DNA of 18,662 nt from MGR-bin208 sp043779285 (GTDB lineage: Bacteria > Bacteroidota > Bacteroidia > Chitinophagales > Chitinophagaceae): contig JAYWEL010000208.1 in assembly GCA_043779285.1 (NCBI GenBank), positions 1 to 18,662 of the forward strand, in the 5' to 3' direction. Positions within the stretch are counted from its first letter, which is position 1, and every line of letters starts with the position of its first letter. The position numbers and the translations under genes are program-made. The notes below the pieces were generated by a model. The model worked only from the letters and a program-made list of their open reading frames with translations. It was not told where the DNA came from and ran no database searches. Positions 16,485 to 18,662 of the stretch are shown here, piece after piece.

Positions 16485-16796
16485 TTAAACAGTAATATCG
16501 GGAGGTGGTGTTTCTATTTCTAAAGAAATAGATGGCAAGCCTTTGAGAGAGGCACTGCTAATGTATTTCGAAAAAGTAAGAGATGAATTATTCAATAAGT
16601 CAAAAGTCCTCAACCATTTTTGTTCTTCCATTGTTTTAGAAACTTTGCTTTCGGCTTCTTTGCTTTCTTTTTCGCTTTCATTTTCGGCATAATCTCCTAT
16701 CAAATTTTCAATGGAAGAATCCTGACCATTCATAACGCTGAATATCTGTGCCTTGAAAACCATAAATGTATTCAGGGCAGTAAAAACTAAAAGCAA
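16485..16796 (-). CDS. Small membrane-anchored protein of unknown function, start uncertain
   Basis: The frame gives 103 residues from a TTG at 16796. A hydrophobic segment at the N-terminus (LLVFTALNTFMVFKAQIF) is followed by a Glu/Lys/Ser-rich stretch (about 35-60) likely to be helical or a coiled coil, and a C-terminus ending in ETPPPDITV. Upstream of the TTG the frame stays open for about 30 more codons, to a stop at 16889-16887. It encodes a Lys-rich segment that looks like the cytoplasmic flank of the same membrane helix, but contains no ATG. The real start may therefore be a non-ATG codon upstream, or an internal ATG at 16763. The family is not recognised. It lies upstream of sulP on the same strand, with 70 bases between them holding the palindrome. 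It might be an ordinary small gene or the remains of a longer one. Confidence 0.5.
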   Translation of the reverse strand: MLLVFTALNTFMVFKAQIFSVMNGQDSSIENLIGDYAENESEKESKEAESKVSKTMEEQKWLRTFDLLNNSSLTFSKYISSASLKGLPSISLEIETPPPDITV

Positions 16797-17282
16797 TATG
16801 ATTCTTGACTTTGACAGATTCTTTTTTTTAAAGACTACAAATATCCATGAATTTATCGAATAATTGGTTATGATAATGTCTATAAATTATTATTATCCCA
16901 TTAAATAAATGAAAGGGGGATGAAGGATCCTTTCAAAATCAACTCGTCATTGGTTTTGAGCTGGTTTTAAAGACTCATAAAATAAACATTTTTAAAATTG
17001 ACCGAATGTTTTGTTTATTATCTGGCAGATTATTCAAAAGGGTAAAGTATTGATTCGCTCCTTTTGTATCTTTTCCCAACTTCCTGTAAATTTTATTGTT
17101 TTTGTTTTACCACATCCTCGTACCCATAAAAAGCCTTTTAAATACTATTGGATACCTCAATGTTTGCTAGCTTTTTTTCGGTTATTTCAAGCAACGCTAT
17201 ATAAAATTGCTGAGTAGAAAAATCAGATAGGTCTTTCATTTGTTTAGCTGTAATCCCAAATACCTTCCATCCTATCACATGC
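16797..17282. other. Mostly non-coding stretch between the small membrane protein and the repeat
   Basis: No convincing full-length gene is present. Visible structures are a 10-bp palindrome aaggatcctt (16923-16932) directly followed by a hairpin, tcaaaatcaa (16933-16942) with ttggttttga (16950-16959), a 10-bp stem with one wobble and a seven-base loop. Neither has a clear T-tail. Part of the stretch (17138-17278) is an open frame on the - strand, listed separately. The remainder is AT-rich with no tRNA or other RNA gene recognisable. Confidence 0.6.
17138..17278 (-). pseudogene. Possible gene remnant or very small gene abutting the repeat
   Basis: A 46-codon frame on the - strand runs from a GTG at 17278 to a TAA at 17138. 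Its translation has a protein-like composition (IGWKVFGITAKQMKDLSDF, then QQFYIALLEITEKKLANIE). An in-frame TAG lies two codons upstream of the GTG, at the very edge of the repeat copy that starts at 17283, so any longer 5' part would have been replaced or cut off by the element. An ATG within the frame would give 33 residues. The family is not recognised. This could be the 3' end of a gene broken by the repeat, a small real gene, or chance. Confidence 0.35.
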
Positions 17283-17415
17283 TAATACCATCTTGATTTA
17301 CTAAATAGTCCAACGCCCGCCTGACTGGACGGGCAGGGACTATGTGTAAATCTTAGATGGTATTATACCGCAGAAAAGTGCATTGGACTATTTACTGTTT
17401 ATAAGCGGTATAATT
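17283..17415 (+). repeat. Complete copy of a composite two-hairpin repeat
   Basis: This 133-bp element is the only complete copy in the window. The first part (17283-17365) is a long imperfect palindrome: outer arms taataccatct and agatggtatta (perfect 11 bp), middle arms around atttac/gtaaat and tagtcc/ggacta, and a GC-rich centre (17315-17334) with stem gcccg/cgggc. The second part is a hairpin with arms attataccgc (17362-17371) and gcggtataat (17405-17414), sharing four bases with the first. It contains a further segment, ttggactattta (17383-17394), exactly complementary to taaatagtccaa (17302-17313) of the first part, so alternative folds are possible. It encodes no protein. Copies at 18568-18662 and 1-32 lie in the same orientation; the former differs by one base (17326 T against 18611 C). 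It is probably a non-autonomous, MITE- or REP-like element; no transposase is visible. Confidence 0.9.
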
Positions 17416-17522
17416 TTAAATTTGTTTTGATTTAAAATATTAATGAAGGCTAGTAGATTTCATGGATATGACAAATGAAAAGTTAAAAGACTTTTTATTA
17501 TTTCTTAACTTGTATTACAAAT
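17416..17522 (+). other. Leader region of the AlkB-type gene
   Basis: This 107-base AT-rich gap separates the complete repeat from the monooxygenase start. It contains an inverted pair, aagttaa and ttaactt, within 17478-17512 that could form a leader hairpin. It also has TTTG boxes at 17421-17429 and TAGATTTC at 17454-17461, but their spacing is longer than in a typical Bacteroidota promoter. An overlapping open frame starting at 17462 is not considered real. Confidence 0.3.
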
Positions 17523-18581
17523 ATGAATACTCAAGCATTAAAATACCTGACGCCATTTATCATTTATGCCGCCGCCTTTTTATCTTTTTTTTCAAAAGGT
17601 TGGCTCATATTCATTCCGCTGATTTATGCATGGCTGATGATTCCATTATTGGAATTATTTATGAAAGCGAATGAAAAAAACATGAATGAGGCAGAAGAAG
17701 AACTGGCAAAAGCAGACAAAACCTACGATATTATTTTATACCTGGTTGTACCATTACAATACATTGCTCTTTTTCTTTTTTTACAATCGATGCAAAATGA
17801 TGTTTTGCTTTGGTATGAAATAGCCGGAAGAATATTTGTCATGGGGTTGCTTTGTGGCGTATTTGGTATCAATGCCGGGCATGAACTGGGTCATCGTGTA
17901 AACCGGTTTGAACAAACCCTGGCAAAACTCTTATTGCTAACTTCCTTGTACATGCATTTTTTTATAGAACATAATAAGGGCCATCATAAAAGGGTAGCCA
18001 CACCCGAAGACCCAAGCAGTGCAAGAAAAGGCGAATGGGTTTATGCTTTCTATTTCCGCAGTATTGTTTTCAGTTATATCAGTGCCTGGCATATTGCCAA
18101 TAAAGAACAGAGAAAAAAGGGGCAATCGATTTTATCCTTTACGAATGAAATGATTCAGTTTCATCTTATTCAAATTGCATTTATAGCAGTTATCTTTTTA
18201 TTATTTGGCTGGATAATTACCGGTTACTTTATTGCTTCGGCATTTATTGGCATCTTATTGCTCGAAACAGTAAACTATATCGAACATTATGGATTACAAA
18301 GAAAGATGACCACTGATGGAAATTATGAACGGGCCATGCCTGTACATAGCTGGAACAGTAATCATGTTATTGGCCGGTTGATGTTGTTTGAATTGAGCAG
18401 ACACAGTGACCACCATTTTCTGGCAAGCCGCAAATACCAGGTGTTGCGCCATTTCGATCATTCGCCACAAATGCCAACGGGTTATCCGGGCATGATGATG
18501 TTGGCATTGGTTCCTCCTGTTTGGACATTTATTATGGATAAGCGAATTGAAGATTTCAATATGCATATAATACCATCTTGA
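17523..18581 (+). CDS. AlkB-type membrane di-iron monooxygenase (alkane 1-monooxygenase family)
   Basis: This 352-residue membrane protein carries all the histidine boxes of the AlkB family: H120-E-L-G-H124-R (usually HELGHK), E-H150-N-K-G-H154-H155 followed by VATPEDPSS, the HYG motif NYIEHYGL (251-258), and L-S-R-H294-S-D-H297-H298 (usually LQRHSDHH). About six membrane helices surround them. Family members hydroxylate terminal carbons of alkanes or related chains using a di-iron centre with electrons from rubredoxin; no rubredoxin or reductase gene is in the window. It is shorter than the classical enzymes of about 400 residues, mainly at the N-terminus. Its last three codons and TGA stop lie inside the next repeat copy (from 18568), so the present C-terminus (NMHIIPS) is partly repeat-encoded. 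The gene lies between two same-orientation repeat copies. The substrate is uncertain. Confidence 0.92.
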   Translation: MNTQALKYLTPFIIYAAAFLSFFSKGWLIFIPLIYAWLMIPLLELFMKANEKNMNEAEEELAKADKTYDIILYLVVPLQYIALFLFLQSMQNDVLLWYEIAGRIFVMGLLCGVFGINAGHELGHRVNRFEQTLAKLLLLTSLYMHFFIEHNKGHHKRVATPEDPSSARKGEWVYAFYFRSIVFSYISAWHIANKEQRKKGQSILSFTNEMIQFHLIQIAFIAVIFLLFGWIITGYFIASAFIGILLLETVNYIEHYGLQRKMTTDGNYERAMPVHSWNSNHVIGRLMLFELSRHSDHHFLASRKYQVLRHFDHSPQMPTGYPGMMMLALVPPVWTFIMDKRIEDFNMHIIPS

Positions 18582-18662
18582 TTTACTAAATAGTCCAACG
18601 CCCGCCTGACCGGACGGGCAGGGACTATGTGTAAATCTTAGATGGTATTATACCGCAGAAAA
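18568..18662 (+). repeat. Second copy of the composite repeat, cut by the window end
   Basis: This copy aligns without gaps to 17283-17377, with one difference in 95 bases (18611 C against 17326 T, in the loop of the GC-rich centre). It includes the whole first palindrome and the left arm of the second hairpin, then stops at the window edge. It overlaps the 3' end of the monooxygenase gene by 14 bases and supplies its stop codon. Its hairpin lies immediately at the gene end, but there is no T-tract to make it a standard terminator. Confidence 0.93.

Noticed and set aside
16923..16959. BamHI-like palindrome and adjacent hairpin as a transcription terminator
   Set aside because: The stem is followed by mixed sequence on both strands, with no T-tract, and no gene ends close by.
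17011..17217. 68-codon + strand open frame in the gap before the repeat
   Set aside because: It starts with TTG, its composition is not protein-like for this genome, and the opposite strand (17138-17278) reads better as protein. No family is recognisable.
17462..17674. 70-codon + strand open frame overlapping the start of the AlkB-type gene
   Set aside because: It runs out of frame through the first 50 codons of a gene with all expected family motifs and is therefore a shadow frame.
17283..18662. Repeat copies as a CRISPR array
   Set aside because: Units are about 133 bp and lie 1285 bp apart with a gene between them. There are no short regular spacers and no cas genes.

Overview
The window looks like the chromosome of a Bacteroidota bacterium, probably of the Chitinophagaceae or a close relative. 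It is AT-rich and its gene starts lack clear Shine-Dalgarno sequences. It carries an ECF sigma factor followed by a YFDNL-repeat membrane protein and a small secreted protein. Its mreBCD-mrdA-rodA cluster and its tryptophan 2,3-dioxygenase, purD and POT transporter all look like Bacteroidota types. The genus is inferred from protein character only; no rRNA or tRNA gene is visible.

Layout: (1) 1-32 is the tail of a repeat. (2) 74-1857 (+) is a three-gene ECF sigma / putative anti-sigma / secreted helical protein operon, ending at a hairpin terminator shared with the next, convergent operon. (3) 8788-1920 (-) is the cell-elongation operon in the order mreB, mreC, mreD, mrdA (PBP2), rodA, with a metallo-beta-lactamase-fold hydrolase last. 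(4) 9017-10192 (+) is an MFS transporter whose 3' end overlaps the next gene tail to tail. (5) 12517-10172 (-) is purD then tryptophan 2,3-dioxygenase. (6) 12623-14122 (+) is a POT-family peptide transporter, ending at a strong hairpin terminator. (7) 16414-14209 (-) is a SulP anion transporter and a beta-carbonic anhydrase, probably a bicarbonate uptake/interconversion pair, preceded by a 10-bp palindrome and a small membrane-anchored protein of unknown function. (8) 16797-17282 is mostly non-coding and holds a possible 46-residue gene remnant. (9) 17283-18662 holds an AlkB-type alkane/fatty-acyl monooxygenase between two same-orientation copies of a structured repeat.

The most unusual feature is that repeat. 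The one complete copy (133 bp, 17283-17415) consists of an 83-nt imperfect palindrome joined to a second hairpin, and a 12-nt segment could pair in two alternative ways. A second copy (18568-18662) is cut by the window end and a third (1-32) by the window start, at almost the same point in the element. The window is therefore probably a whole contig bounded by assembly breaks in a multi-copy element. One copy supplies the last codons and stop of the monooxygenase gene, and another sits directly at the 5' end of the possible gene remnant. No transposase, integrase, CRISPR array, RNA gene or replication origin was seen.
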